Part shown: positions 24,358 to 32,512 of the stretch, one piece after another | Layout: the number at the start of each line of letters is the position of its first letter | Numbering within the stretch: the first letter of the stretch is position 1 | Assembly: GCF_003696235.1 (NCBI RefSeq) | Contig: NZ_RFFJ01000049.1 | Coordinates: forward strand, 1-32,674 | DNA from: Streptomyces triticirhizae | Lineage (GTDB): Bacteria > Actinomycetota > Actinomycetes > Streptomycetales > Streptomycetaceae | Length of the DNA: 32,674 nucleotides | Direction of reading: 5' to 3' | The notes under the pieces: model-generated | Told to the model about the DNA's origin: nothing | What the model saw: the letters and a program-made list of their open reading frames with translations, nothing else | Databases searched by the model: none | Position numbers and translations under genes: made by a program

Positions 24358-24426
24358 ACCATCCCAGTGGCCCGGGGGCGACCATGGACGTCCCCGGGCC
24401 GAGAGAGCAACAGCCAGGGGGACGTG

Positions 24427-24936
24427 ATGGGGCGGCGGGACGAGGAGTCTTTTCGCCAGTTCGCCGAGAGCCGCAGCCCGGCGCTCTACCGGTCTGCGTG
24501 CCTGATGGCCGGTGGGGACATCCATCTCGCCGAGGATCTTGTGCAGGAGACCCTCGGCCGGATGTTCACGGTGTGGAACCGCAGACGCTGCATCGAGAAC
24601 CCGGACGCCTATGCGCGCAAGGCGCTGGTCCGGGTCTGCCTGACGCACCGCAGGCGACGCAGCAGCCAAGAGCAGCCGGCCCCCTGGCTGCCGGATCGGC
24701 CCGTGGAGATAGGGGATTCCTCGCTTCGGGTCACCCTGCTCCAGGCTCTTGCCACCCTTCCACCCAAGGACCGGGCCGTGTTGGTCCTGCGGTACTGGGA
24801 GGACCTGAGCATCGAACAGACGGCGGAGGCCATGCGTACCAGCTCCAGCGCCGTCCGCTCCCGCTCCAGCCGTGCGCTGGCCAAGCTCAGAGCCGAGCTG
24901 GGCCAGACCAGCTTCTCCGAACTGACCGCCGTCTGA
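24427..24936 (+). CDS. SigE-family ECF RNA polymerase sigma factor
   Basis: This 169-residue group IV sigma factor has only regions 2 and 4. Region 2 (about 10-75) includes LAEDLVQETLGRMFTVWNR, the usual core-binding and -10 recognition segment. Region 4 (about 100-155) has LPPKDRAVLVLRYWEDLSI and a helix-turn-helix, EQTAEAMRTSSSAVRSRSSR, that would contact -35 boxes. Size and sequence fit the actinobacterial SigE-like (SigE/SACE) family. ATG 24427 is preceded by a GGGGG ribosome site. The frame runs open upstream to 24328, but that covers the hairpins. The membrane-anchored protein begins 20 nt downstream in the position of an anti-sigma factor. Target promoters are unknown. Confidence 0.94.
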   Translation: MGRRDEESFRQFAESRSPALYRSACLMAGGDIHLAEDLVQETLGRMFTVWNRRRCIENPDAYARKALVRVCLTHRRRRSSQEQPAPWLPDRPVEIGDSSLRVTLLQALATLPPKDRAVLVLRYWEDLSIEQTAEAMRTSSSAVRSRSSRALAKLRAELGQTSFSELTAV

Positions 24937-24956
24937 CAGGCGGAAGGGGACTCTCC

Positions 24957-26258
24957 ATGACCAACGAGCCAGGCACCGACCGACCGACCTCCTTCGAGTC
25001 AAACTCCTCCGAACCGACCCCGTTCGAGCGGGAGTTGGCCGCCACGCTGCGCGAGGCCGGCAGCCGGTTCGAGCCCCCCGTCCCTGGGGTTCTCGCGGAG
25101 CACGGCCTGCGACGCGGCCGGGCCAGGCTGTGGCGCAGGCGGGCGGCCACCGTCACCGGCGCCCTGGCCGTCGCCGGGATCGCCGTGTTCGCCGCCCAAC
25201 TCCCCGGCGGCATCGGCCGCGCGGACGACCGGGGCGGCGAGGAGACGCCCGCGGCCGCCGCCGTCCCCGAGACCGACGCCGAGCTGATCGCCGCCCTCAC
25301 GGAGCTGCTCCCCGACGAGGTCTCGGTCTCCCGGACGCAGGCGGTCGGCGTCAACCGCTCGGGGGACCCCAGCGTCTCCGCAAGGGTCAGCACGGGGGAC
25401 GTCGCCTTCGTCCTCAATGTGACGCTCGCCCGCTGGCAGACGGACGAGGACGCGTTCGAGACGGGCTGCACGGAGGCGGACGCCGAGGAGGGAATGCGCT
25501 GCGAGGAGGCCCAGTTGGCGGACGGCTCGGTGCGGACCCTCCTGGAGCGCGAGCAGGTCAGTGACGAGGACGGCCTGGGCAAGGCGGGCGCCTACCCTTC
25601 CTGGACCGTGTGGGTGGAGTCCCCCACCCGTTGGGGTTCGGACGAGGGGATGCGGCAGCTGTCCGTCTCCCTCTCGGCCGAGGAGCCCGGGGCGCTCCCG
25701 GAGAACACGGTTCCGCCGCTCAGCGAGACCGAGTTGATACGGCTCAGCGAGGCTCCCGTCTGGGAGGGGCTCTTCGACCGGGCGGACGCGCTGCATGGCG
25801 CCCCGGAGGAGTTCGACGACACCGTCGGGAGCGACGCCGGCGTGATCACGGTGGACGTTCCGCCCGCCGATCTCCAGGCCCTCTTCCGCGCGTTGGCGCC
25901 CGAGGGGCTGGACATCACCGATGTCCCGTCGAACGATCCGGGCAGCGCCTCCCTGGCCGTCAGCAACGGGACCGACGTGGCCAATGTCGAGATCAACACC
26001 TACCCGCCGGGCAGCTTCGGCGGCGGGAGCGAGGGGCAGGACCCGGCCTGCGTCTCCGAGTTCCTGGAGGACTCCACCCGAGTGGACATCTGCCCGACCG
26101 GCCCATCGGAGCGGGGCGTCTATGCCGACGTCTACTACCCCGACGGCGCGTCGATCGACATCTATGTCACCCCCAGGGCCGCTTCCACGTTGCCCTTCAG
26201 CACGGAGACGTTGCGCGCCATCGCCAGTGCCCCCGAATGGCCGGCCCTGCTGCGGTGA
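24957..26258 (+). CDS. Membrane-anchored anti-sigma-like protein with duplicated exodomain
   Basis: This 433-residue single-pass protein has a cytoplasmic part of about 60 residues (FERELAATLREAGSRFEPP), a basic stop (RRGRARLWRRR) and a TM helix at about 63-82. A large extracellular part follows. The N-terminal domain lacks the His-x3-Cys-x2-Cys zinc anti-sigma motif, so if it binds the sigma factor it does so differently. The exodomain has two repeats, starting ELIAALTELLPDEVSV and DLQALFRALAPEGLDI, with Cys pairs GC...RCEE and PACV...ICPTG. It is paralogous to the secreted protein at 23074. The 20-nt spacing to the sigma gene and a GGAAGGGGA site support an operon. Anti-sigma function is inferred from topology and position. 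Confidence 0.88.
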   Translation: MTNEPGTDRPTSFESNSSEPTPFERELAATLREAGSRFEPPVPGVLAEHGLRRGRARLWRRRAATVTGALAVAGIAVFAAQLPGGIGRADDRGGEETPAAAAVPETDAELIAALTELLPDEVSVSRTQAVGVNRSGDPSVSARVSTGDVAFVLNVTLARWQTDEDAFETGCTEADAEEGMRCEEAQLADGSVRTLLEREQVSDEDGLGKAGAYPSWTVWVESPTRWGSDEGMRQLSVSLSAEEPGALPENTVPPLSETELIRLSEAPVWEGLFDRADALHGAPEEFDDTVGSDAGVITVDVPPADLQALFRALAPEGLDITDVPSNDPGSASLAVSNGTDVANVEINTYPPGSFGGGSEGQDPACVSEFLEDSTRVDICPTGPSERGVYADVYYPDGASIDIYVTPRAASTLPFSTETLRAIASAPEWPALLR

Positions 26259-26308
26259 CGAGCGGCCCCGGAGCGCACCGGCCCGGACCGGTTGGGCCCC
26301 CGGGTCCA

Positions 26309-26339
26309 CCACGGAGGCGGCCCGGGCCCGCCCCCGTGG
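26309..26339. terminator. Hairpin after the sigma operon
   Basis: CCACGG-A-GGCGG (26309-26320) pairs with CCGCC-C-CCGTGG (26328-26339) with one internal mismatch and a 7-nt loop, 50 nt after the stop codon. Confidence 0.65.
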
Positions 26340-26451
26340 CGAGGGGCACCCGGAACTCACCCCGTTCTCAACCTGTTTGAACCCTCCCCGGGGCGACGGT
26401 CGCTTCGTAAGCTGAACGGGGAACCTGCTCTCAGCCATCCCCGGAGCCGCC

Positions 26452-27108
26452 GTGAAGCGCCGAACACGACCGCGACTCGCTCTCGTCGTCGGCCTGGCGA
26501 CGGCCTCCCTGCTGCTCACCGCCTGCGGCGGGGACGACGGCGGCGAGGAGGAGATCCCGGGCGTTGACGCGGCCGGCGAATCCCCGGAGGCCGAGAGGGA
26601 GGACGAGGGCGCCACCCCGGACGACGGCATCGAGCGGCCCGAGATCGCGTTGCCCGACGAGGTGACCAACGTCTTCGAGGAGGTCGCCACCGACGACCCC
26701 GTGGAGTTGGCCGTGCTGGCCGACCACGAGCGTCGGGTCAACTCCCTCGACGAGGCCATCACCAGCGGCGACCTGGAGCGCCCCGCGCTCGGCTTCTACT
26801 CCTCCGGCGAGGCGTTGACCTCGGCGGTCGAGTGGATCGAGTCCCTCGTCGAGAACGACGAGAGCTTTACCGGCACCACCCGTTACTACGACCGGGAGGT
26901 GACCGTCGACGAGGAGGCCGGCCGCGCGACGGTCCGCTACTGCATCGATGCCAGCGAGTCCCTGACCACCGTCCGCAGCACCGGCGAGGTCGATCCCGAC
27001 TCCGGCGTGACCGCGAGGGTCCACTACCTGACCCAGCTGGACCGGAACGAGGCCGGAGTGTGGCAGACCACCGAGGCAGTGGCCGACCCGGAGACGGACA
27101 GATGTTGA
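26452..27108 (+). CDS. Lipoprotein of unknown function
   Basis: This 218-residue protein starts at GTG 26452 behind a CGGAG site. The lipoprotein signal has a KRRTRPR n-region, a hydrophobic core and a lipobox LLTAC with C25 as the acylated residue, followed by the Gly/Asp/Glu linker usual in actinobacterial lipoproteins. The mature domain (about 65-215) resembles a small NTF2-like alpha+beta fold: helices with LAVLADHERRVNSLDEAI, then strands ending in WQTTEAVADPETDRC. The C-terminal Cys could pair with that in RYCIDASES. Its stop overlaps the start of the next gene by 7 nt. Such lipoprotein plus exported-protein pairs are common in Streptomyces, but no role is known. Confidence 0.88.
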   Translation: MKRRTRPRLALVVGLATASLLLTACGGDDGGEEEIPGVDAAGESPEAEREDEGATPDDGIERPEIALPDEVTNVFEEVATDDPVELAVLADHERRVNSLDEAITSGDLERPALGFYSSGEALTSAVEWIESLVENDESFTGTTRYYDREVTVDEEAGRATVRYCIDASESLTTVRSTGEVDPDSGVTARVHYLTQLDRNEAGVWQTTEAVADPETDRC

Positions 27109-28208
27109 GCCAGCACCCCCTACCGGATGAGGGACGCACCGCTGCCCGGAGCCCGGGGCGCCCCCGACCCGCCGCCGCGCTCCTGTTCACCCTGGGCGCG
27201 CTGCTCGCCGCCCAACTCGCCCACGCGCCACAGGCGTCGGCCGAGGAGGAGAACCGGGGCCGCTTCAACAGGAACACCGAGGACACCTCAGGCCAGGGCG
27301 GCGGCGACGACCGTGGCCTGAGCGCCCACGCCGGCATCACCATCACCACGCGCGGCGGCAACACAGGCGGCGGCGGGCCGATCAGCAGCGCCGACACCTC
27401 CTGGACGCCACCGCCCTGCTACTACGCCCCCACCTACACGCCCACCGAGTTCAAGCAGAGCTTCGAGGACTACCTGAACAACACCCCGCTGCACTCCGGC
27501 AAGGGCGAGGCCGCGCGGATGCACGAGGAGGCGTACGGCGAGGACAGCGAGTACAACGACCACAACCTCGACCGCGAGGGCGAGGGCATGTGGTGGACCA
27601 GCGTGATCAACACGGCGTCCAACGACCACGAGGGCCAACTGGCCTGCGACGAGCCGACGTTCTGGGTGGACTTCGGCGACGCCCCGCCCGACATCCCGGG
27701 CGTTCCCACGCCCGAGCTGTTGGCCGAGCTGGCCTATGCCAACACCCGGGTGCCGGAGACCGCGATCGAGACCAACCCGGAGGCCGAGCACACCGTCAAC
27801 CTGCCCACCTGGATCTGGCTCGACGCGGCGGACTACCAGCCGGTCGAGGTCACCGCCCAGGTCGAGGGCTACGACATCTGGGCCACCACCCGCGCCGAGC
27901 CCAGCGCCCTCACGATCCGCCCCGGCACCGAGGACGCCTCGCTCCACCCGTCCTCCGGCACCTGCCCGACCGGCGACGGCGGCGCCATCGGCACGCCCTT
28001 CCCCGGCGGGGCCCCCGAACAGGCGCCGCCCTGCGGGGTCACCTATCTCCGCGCCACCCACGCCACCGGCCCCTACCAGCTCTCCGCCGGCCTGACCTGG
28101 AGCGTCGCCTGGCAGGGCTCGGGCGGCACCGGCGGCGACCTGCCGGACGGGACCTACACCACCGCCCAGGACGTCGAGGTCCAGGAGATCCAGACCATCG
28201 TCCGCTGA
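27102..28208 (+). CDS. Exported protein of unknown function
   Basis: This 368-residue protein starts at ATG 27102, overlapping the lipoprotein stop, so translation is probably coupled. A Sec-type signal lies at about 20-50 (LLFTLGALLAAQLAHA, cleavage near QASA|EEE). The Gly/Asn/Asp-rich linker (50-90) is likely disordered. The remainder is predicted beta-rich. NLPTWIWLD followed by a VTAQVEGYDIWATTRAEPSAL-type stretch resembles the strand pattern of Streptomyces surface proteins with PKD-like folds. Three Cys in the C-terminal half may form disulfides. No catalytic motif or cell-wall sorting signal is visible. It is the last gene before a convergent DinB gene; the 145-nt gap holds only imperfect GC-rich repeats and no clear hairpin. 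Confidence 0.85.
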   Translation: MLSQHPLPDEGRTAARSPGRPRPAAALLFTLGALLAAQLAHAPQASAEEENRGRFNRNTEDTSGQGGGDDRGLSAHAGITITTRGGNTGGGGPISSADTSWTPPPCYYAPTYTPTEFKQSFEDYLNNTPLHSGKGEAARMHEEAYGEDSEYNDHNLDREGEGMWWTSVINTASNDHEGQLACDEPTFWVDFGDAPPDIPGVPTPELLAELAYANTRVPETAIETNPEAEHTVNLPTWIWLDAADYQPVEVTAQVEGYDIWATTRAEPSALTIRPGTEDASLHPSSGTCPTGDGGAIGTPFPGGAPEQAPPCGVTYLRATHATGPYQLSAGLTWSVAWQGSGGTGGDLPDGTYTTAQDVEVQEIQTIVR

Positions 28209-28353
28209 CCCGACCGCCGGGGCCTTTCCGTCGACTCGACCGCCGGGCCTCCCCGCCGACGCGGCCGTTGGACCACCCCGCCCGTGCCTTTCCGCCCGTG
28301 CGGCCGGGCTCAACTCCGGTGCGCGGCGGCGGAGTCGAGGCGCGGGAGCCCGT

Positions 28354-28950
28354 TCAGGCCATGCTCAGCGCGCCGTCCAGGGACTCGCGGATGATGTCGG
28401 CGTGGCCGGCGTGCTGGGACGTCTCGCCGATGATGTGCAGCAGGACCCGCCGGGCCGACCAGCGCTTGTCCTCCTCGAACCAGGGCGCCGACGGCAGCGG
28501 GTGCGAGACGTTCAGGTCCTCCAGGGTGGCGACCAACTCGTCGGTGCGTCGGGCCACTTCGGCGTACTCCGCCAGCACCCCCGCCAGGGTCTCCTCGGGC
28601 AGCAGCCGGAACTCGTCGGCCCGTTGGGCGAAGTCCTCCTCGGTCATGGCGGAGAAGTCGCCCAGCGCCGAGGGGCCCTCCACGATGAACTCGGCCCAGT
28701 TCCGCTCGGTGGCGCTCACATGCTTGACGAGGCCGCCCAGGGTCAGTTCGCTCGCGGTGGTTCGCTGCCTGGCCTGATCGTCGCTGAGCCCCCGCGTGGT
28801 GAACCGGAGGAAGTGCCGCTGGTGGGCGAGCGTCTCCAGCAGGTTGGCCCGTTCCCCGTCGAGCACCCGTCCCGCGTCCGAGCCGGTCGGCTCCGGGCCG
28901 CCCGTCGTCGGGGTGGTCTGCTCCGGGGTGGTCTGCTGCGAGGTGGTCAT
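28354..28950 (-). CDS. DinB-fold (DUF664-type) protein
   Basis: This 198-residue soluble protein is predicted to be a four-helix bundle of the DinB/YfiT-like group, to which mycothiol-dependent S-transferases also belong. Characteristic segments are LVKHVSATERNWAEFIVEG (His near the start of helix 2) and LLHIIGETSQHAGHADIIRES, whose His residues are the usual metal ligands. ATG 28950 is chosen over a start at 28968 because GGAAG lies just before it. The first 30 residues are a Thr/Pro/Gln-rich tail. It is divergent from a WYL-domain regulator, a frequent pairing, so the regulator probably controls it. Thiol transfer with mycothiol, or detoxification, is a possible function. Confidence 0.92.
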   Translation of the reverse strand: MTTSQQTTPEQTTPTTGGPEPTGSDAGRVLDGERANLLETLAHQRHFLRFTTRGLSDDQARQRTTASELTLGGLVKHVSATERNWAEFIVEGPSALGDFSAMTEEDFAQRADEFRLLPEETLAGVLAEYAEVARRTDELVATLEDLNVSHPLPSAPWFEEDKRWSARRVLLHIIGETSQHAGHADIIRESLDGALSMA

Positions 28951-29066
28951 GGGTCTTCCGCCTTCCACGGTCGGGCGCCGGGGCTTTTCGTTTCCGCCGA
29001 TCTGTGATCAGACTAGAAGTCCTAGCGGTCACTTTCTGTCCGCAATCCTCGGAAGACTGTGGACAC

Positions 29067-30059
29067 ATGGCCAACACCAGCACCCGGACCCTGCGGCTCC
29101 TGTCCCTCCTCCAGAACCACCGCCACTGGTCGGGAACCGAACTGGCCGAGCGGCTGGGGGTGTCCGCCCGCACCCTGCGCCGCGACGTCGACCGGCTGCG
29201 GGAGTTGGGCTACCCGGTCGAGGCGCGGCGCGGCGTCGAGGGCGGCTACCAACTGGCCGCAGGCGCCGCGTTGCCGCCCCTGGTGATCGACGACGACGAG
29301 GCCGTCGCCCTGGCCATCGGCCTGCACATCGCCGCCCAGGGCGCGGTGGAGGGCATCGCCGAGTCCTCGGTGCGGGCGCTGGCCAAGGTGGCGCGGGTGA
29401 TGCCGGCCCGGCTGCGGCGCAGGGTGGAGGCGCTGCGCGCGGTGACCGAGGCGGCGGAGTGGGGCGGCGCCGGCCCGGCGGCCGTCGATCCGGCCGCGCT
29501 GACGGTGGTGGCGTTGGCCTGCCGGGACAACGAGCGGCTCACCTTCGACTACACGGCGGGCGACGACCGCCGGTCCCAACGGCGGGTCGAGCCGCACCGG
29601 TTGGTCTCCCTGGGCCGCCGCTGGTATCTGGTCGCCCACGACCTGGACCGGCAGGACTGGCGCGTCTTCCGCCTCGACCGGCTGACCCGCCCCGTGGCCG
29701 ACGGCGGCCGGTTCCGGCCACGCGAGCTGCCGGCGGAGGACGCGGCCGCGTTTGTGCGGGCCCGGTTCAGCGAGCCGTCCGCGCCGTACGAGGTGGAGGC
29801 CGTCGTCGAGGCGCCGGCCGCGACCGTGCGCGGCCGCATCGGCCGCTGGAGCACGGTGGAGGAGATCGACCCCGAACGCTCCCGGGTGCGGATGAGCGTC
29901 AACTCCCTGGAGTGGCCGCTGATGATGCTCGGCGCCCTGGAGGCCGAGTTCCGGGTCGTCCATCCGCCCGAACTCCACGCCGCCGTCGCCTCCTGGGCCG
30001 CCCGCTTCGCCCGCGCCACGGCCACCCGGCCCAACCCGCCGACCCCGTCCGCGCCCTGA
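29067..30059 (+). CDS. HTH/WYL-domain transcriptional regulator (YafY type)
   Basis: This 330-residue regulator has an N-terminal winged HTH (about 5-60; ELAERLGVSARTLRRDVDRLRELG) and a WYL domain (about 145-230) with RRVEPHRLVSLGRRWYLVAHDLDR. A C-terminal WCX-like domain (about 240-315) completes it. WYL proteins sense small ligands or nucleic acids and often respond to DNA damage or redox stress. ATG 29067 gives the canonical N-terminus; the nearest Shine-Dalgarno-like GGAAG is 11 nt away, so initiation may be weak or the transcript short-leadered. It is divergent from the DinB gene across 116 nt, which should hold shared operators, although I see no perfect palindrome. The 3' end is followed by an 11-bp hairpin. 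Confidence 0.93.
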   Translation: MANTSTRTLRLLSLLQNHRHWSGTELAERLGVSARTLRRDVDRLRELGYPVEARRGVEGGYQLAAGAALPPLVIDDDEAVALAIGLHIAAQGAVEGIAESSVRALAKVARVMPARLRRRVEALRAVTEAAEWGGAGPAAVDPAALTVVALACRDNERLTFDYTAGDDRRSQRRVEPHRLVSLGRRWYLVAHDLDRQDWRVFRLDRLTRPVADGGRFRPRELPAEDAAAFVRARFSEPSAPYEVEAVVEAPAATVRGRIGRWSTVEEIDPERSRVRMSVNSLEWPLMMLGALEAEFRVVHPPELHAAVASWAARFARATATRPNPPTPSAP

Positions 30060-30133
30060 CCGGGCACACCGCCCGCCCGCGAACACCGCCCGCCCGCGAA
30101 CACAGCCCGCCGCGAACGCCGCCCGGCGGGGAA

Positions 30134-30163
30134 GTGGCGCGGCGACCTGGGCCGCCGCGCCAC
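30134..30163. terminator. Hairpin after the WYL regulator
   Basis: GTGGCGCGGCG (30134-30144) pairs perfectly with 30153-30163 around an 8-nt loop, 75 nt after the regulator stop codon, in the gap before the convergent xylanase gene. Confidence 0.7.
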
Positions 30164-30235
30164 CCGCACACACCCCCGGGGTTGCCCCCGAGGCCCTCAA
30201 CGGGCCGAACGCCCGCCGCTCACCGGGCTCTTCGC

Positions 30236-30285
30236 CCCGCCGTTCTCCGAACGCGCCTCGGCCCGCCGTTCTCCGAACGCGCCTC
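30236..30285. repeat. 24-bp tandem duplication at the xylanase 3' end
   Basis: CCCGCCGTTCTCCGAACGCG plus CCTC occurs at 30236-30259 and again at 30262-30285 (period 26). The second copy ends inside the xylanase stop codon. Shorter GCGAACAC-type repeats lie at 30072-30120. No function is apparent. Confidence 0.8.
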
Positions 30286-31006
30286 AGCTCACCGTGATGT
30301 TGGAGTTGCCGCTGCTCTGGTAGCCCTCGGTCGCCATGATCATGTAGTAGCGGAAGTCACCGAGGTTCATGCCCGCGTTGGCCCAGGCGTCGAAGTGGGC
30401 GCCGGTGTTGATCGAGCCGCCGACCCGCTTCGACTGCCGCGTCGACCAGTACTGCGGGAAGGTCTGGGTGCCCTCGACCGACGGGGCGTTGTAGCGCATC
30501 GTGTGGTAGATGTCGTACGTTCCGCCGTCGGCGTTGACCGTGCCCCGGTGATCACCGGTGGGCCGGTAGGTGCCCCAGCTGTCCACGATGTAGTACTCGA
30601 CGAGCGGGTTGGACGTCCAGCCGTAGAGGCACAGGTAGCCGTTGCCGGACGGGTTGAAGGAGCCGGAGTAGTTCACCGTGCGGCGGCTGCCGTTGGCCCA
30701 GCCCTTGCCGCAGACGAAGTTGCCGGTGTTGCTCCACTGGGTGCTGTACTGGCCGCCGTTCCCCATGGTCATGGAGACGGTTCCGTTCGAGTCGGTCCAG
30801 AACGAGAAGTAGTAGCCGTTGTGGGTGCCCTCCTGGTTGTCCGTGATGGTCTGCGCCTGCGCGGTGCCGGGCAGCGTCAGCACCGAGGCGGAGGCCAGCG
30901 CCAGGGCGCCGGCGCCGCCGATGAGGGTCCTGCGGCTGATCCTGGGGGTGGGGGCTTCGTCCCTGCTCGGGTCCCCGTTCCCGTCCCTGCGGTTGCTCAT
31001 GTCCAT
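30284..31006 (-). CDS. xlnC: Tat-secreted GH11 endo-1,4-beta-xylanase (XlnC-like)
   Basis: This 240-residue precursor hydrolyses internal beta-1,4 bonds of xylan. The Tat signal contains [13 protein letters not shown] (23-35) and ends at TAQA|QTI near residue 51. The mature GH11 jelly roll has the nucleophile E137 ([13 protein letters not shown]) and acid/base E227 ([10 protein letters not shown]), plus the family PSVEGTQTF thumb region (175-183). It stops at SNITVS without a linker or binding module. Length, Tat export and the single-domain plan match Streptomyces lividans XlnC. ATG 31006 is chosen for the GGGAG site 6 nt upstream; the frame continues open to 31261 without similarity. It is monocistronic. 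The GC-rich tandem duplication abuts its stop. Confidence 0.95.
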   Translation of the reverse strand: MDMSNRRDGNGDPSRDEAPTPRISRRTLIGGAGALALASASVLTLPGTAQAQTITDNQEGTHNGYYFSFWTDSNGTVSMTMGNGGQYSTQWSNTGNFVCGKGWANGSRRTVNYSGSFNPSGNGYLCLYGWTSNPLVEYYIVDSWGTYRPTGDHRGTVNADGGTYDIYHTMRYNAPSVEGTQTFPQYWSTRQSKRVGGSINTGAHFDAWANAGMNLGDFRYYMIMATEGYQSSGNSNITVS

Positions 31007-31484
31007 GCCGTTCTCCCTGTGTGAAGGCTGGCGGTGGCCAGGCGGCGCGAGGCGACCCCGGCCGCTACCCGCGCGGGGGCGGGTCGCGGCCGACCGCGCG
31101 TTGACGTCCCGGGCAACGCGGCGGGGCTTGGCCGGTCGTCGTGCGGCCCGCGACCGGAGAGGCCGGGCACACGGTGAAGTGGCCCGGATCGACGGGGTGT
31201 TGGCCGGCCAACGACCCGCTGTCGATGCCATGACAATGCTCTGGAGCTGTCGGGCTGTCAACAGTTACCGCAAGGTTCCCGGAAGAAATTCCCGCGCGGA
31301 TGGGAGCGCCCCCATGGCGGTGATCGCTGGTCAGTGGCTCAACGGCGAGGCGTTGCCGCAGGGTTGACGGGCGGGTTCCGTCTCTCGTGCCGAGAGTCCG
31401 CAGGAATCTCACCGAAAACTTCCGGAAACCTTCCGGATCATGGGCGGGTTCCGCTGTCAGCCGGTGACGGCATAATCACGAACC
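31007..31484. promoter_or_regulatory. Divergent xylanase/MBL regulatory region
   Basis: This 478-nt gap holds no credible gene. A minus-strand promoter candidate for the xylanase has consensus TTGACA at 31262-31257 and CATTGT at 31239-31234 (17-nt spacer), giving a leader of about 220 nt. TTCCCGGAA (31276-31284) lies just upstream of it. Toward the MBL gene, TTCCGGAA (31420-31427) overlaps TCCGGAA-ACC-TTCCGGA (31421-31437), giving two CTTCCGGA units 11 nt apart. A CATAAT -10 candidate (31471-31476) lies only 9 nt before the MBL start codon, suggesting a leaderless transcript. Confidence 0.5.
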
Positions 31485-32462
31485 ATGACGACCAGGGACT
31501 GGACCGTGTCCGAGATAAGCAAGGACCTCCACGCGTGGCTGCCTCCCCGGCGTGGCTGGGGGCTGGCGAACTGCGGCCTGTTGATCTCGCCCCGCACCGC
31601 GCTGTGGATCGACACCCCCTACGACCCGGTGCTCGCGGGCGAGTTCCTCGACCGCAGCCGGGCGCTGTTGCCGGAGGGGGTGGCCATCGACCGGGTGGTC
31701 GTCACCCATGGCAACGGCGACCACTACTGGGGCGCCGGGGTCGTTCCCGAGGCGGAGATCATCGTCACCCGGGGCGCGCGCGACCAGATGTGCTTCGAGC
31801 CGCCGCCCCAGCAGCTGCACGCGCTGGTGGTCGGCAGCGACCCGGAGACCCCGCTGGGGGCGTATCTGCGGCGCCACTTCGGGGTGTTCGACTGGGCGAC
31901 CACGGAGCCGGTCCAGCCGCACACCTTCTTCACCGGCGAGCTGGAGCTGTCCGTCGGCGACTACCCGGTGCGGCTGTTCTCCCTGGACCCGGCGCACACC
32001 TCGGGCGACCTCATCGTCCATCTGCCGGCGCAGCGCGTGGTGTTCACCGGGGACGTGGTCTTCGCCTCCACGCCGGAGCGGCCCGGGGACCACCCGGTGC
32101 ACTGGGCCGGCCCGTTGAGCGGGGTCGTCGCCGCCTGTGAGCGGGTGTTGGCCACCGAGGCCGAGGTGTTCGTTCCCGGCCACGGCCCGGTGCTGGACCG
32201 GGCCGGGGTCCGCGCGCACATCGCGTATCTGGAGCAGGTGCGGGAGCGCGCCCACGCGCTGCACGCGGCGGGGGTGCCGGCTCCCGAGGCCGCGCGCCGG
32301 GTGATCGCGGAAGGAATCGCTCCGGAACTGGAGTTGCCTGAGCGGCTGGTGGTGACCATCGGCACCGAGTACCGTCACCTCGATGGCACCCAGCGGCCCG
32401 GCATTCTCGAAGTGATGACCGAAGTCGCCTTGCTGGCCCATGAGTTGAGGTCCGGCGGCTGA
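31485..32462 (+). CDS. Metallo-beta-lactamase-fold hydrolase (HxNxDH variant)
   Basis: This 325-residue MBL-fold protein has the first metal motif THGNGDHYWGA, where the common second His of HxHxDH is replaced by Asn. The remaining ligands are present: His in DPAHTSGDL, Asp in VFTGDVVF and His in VPGHGPV. The C-terminal third (about 240-325) is helical. Members with this variant may bind one metal or a shifted pair; their substrates are mostly unknown, and MBL relatives include lactonases, thioesterases and glyoxalases. ATG 31485 has no Shine-Dalgarno sequence, and a -10-like CATAAT lies 9 nt upstream, pointing to leaderless translation. The next gene begins 50 nt downstream on the same strand. 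Confidence 0.9.
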   Translation: MTTRDWTVSEISKDLHAWLPPRRGWGLANCGLLISPRTALWIDTPYDPVLAGEFLDRSRALLPEGVAIDRVVVTHGNGDHYWGAGVVPEAEIIVTRGARDQMCFEPPPQQLHALVVGSDPETPLGAYLRRHFGVFDWATTEPVQPHTFFTGELELSVGDYPVRLFSLDPAHTSGDLIVHLPAQRVVFTGDVVFASTPERPGDHPVHWAGPLSGVVAACERVLATEAEVFVPGHGPVLDRAGVRAHIAYLEQVRERAHALHAAGVPAPEAARRVIAEGIAPELELPERLVVTIGTEYRHLDGTQRPGILEVMTEVALLAHELRSGG

Positions 32463-32512
32463 GCGGGTCGAGGTGGGCGCCGGCCGGAACGGACCGGTGA
32501 GACGGAGGACTC

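Noticed and set aside
22972..25002. Minus-strand open frame of 676 codons
   Set aside because: It covers the secreted protein and sigma factor genes in antisense; the plus-strand products have a signal peptide and clear sigma regions.
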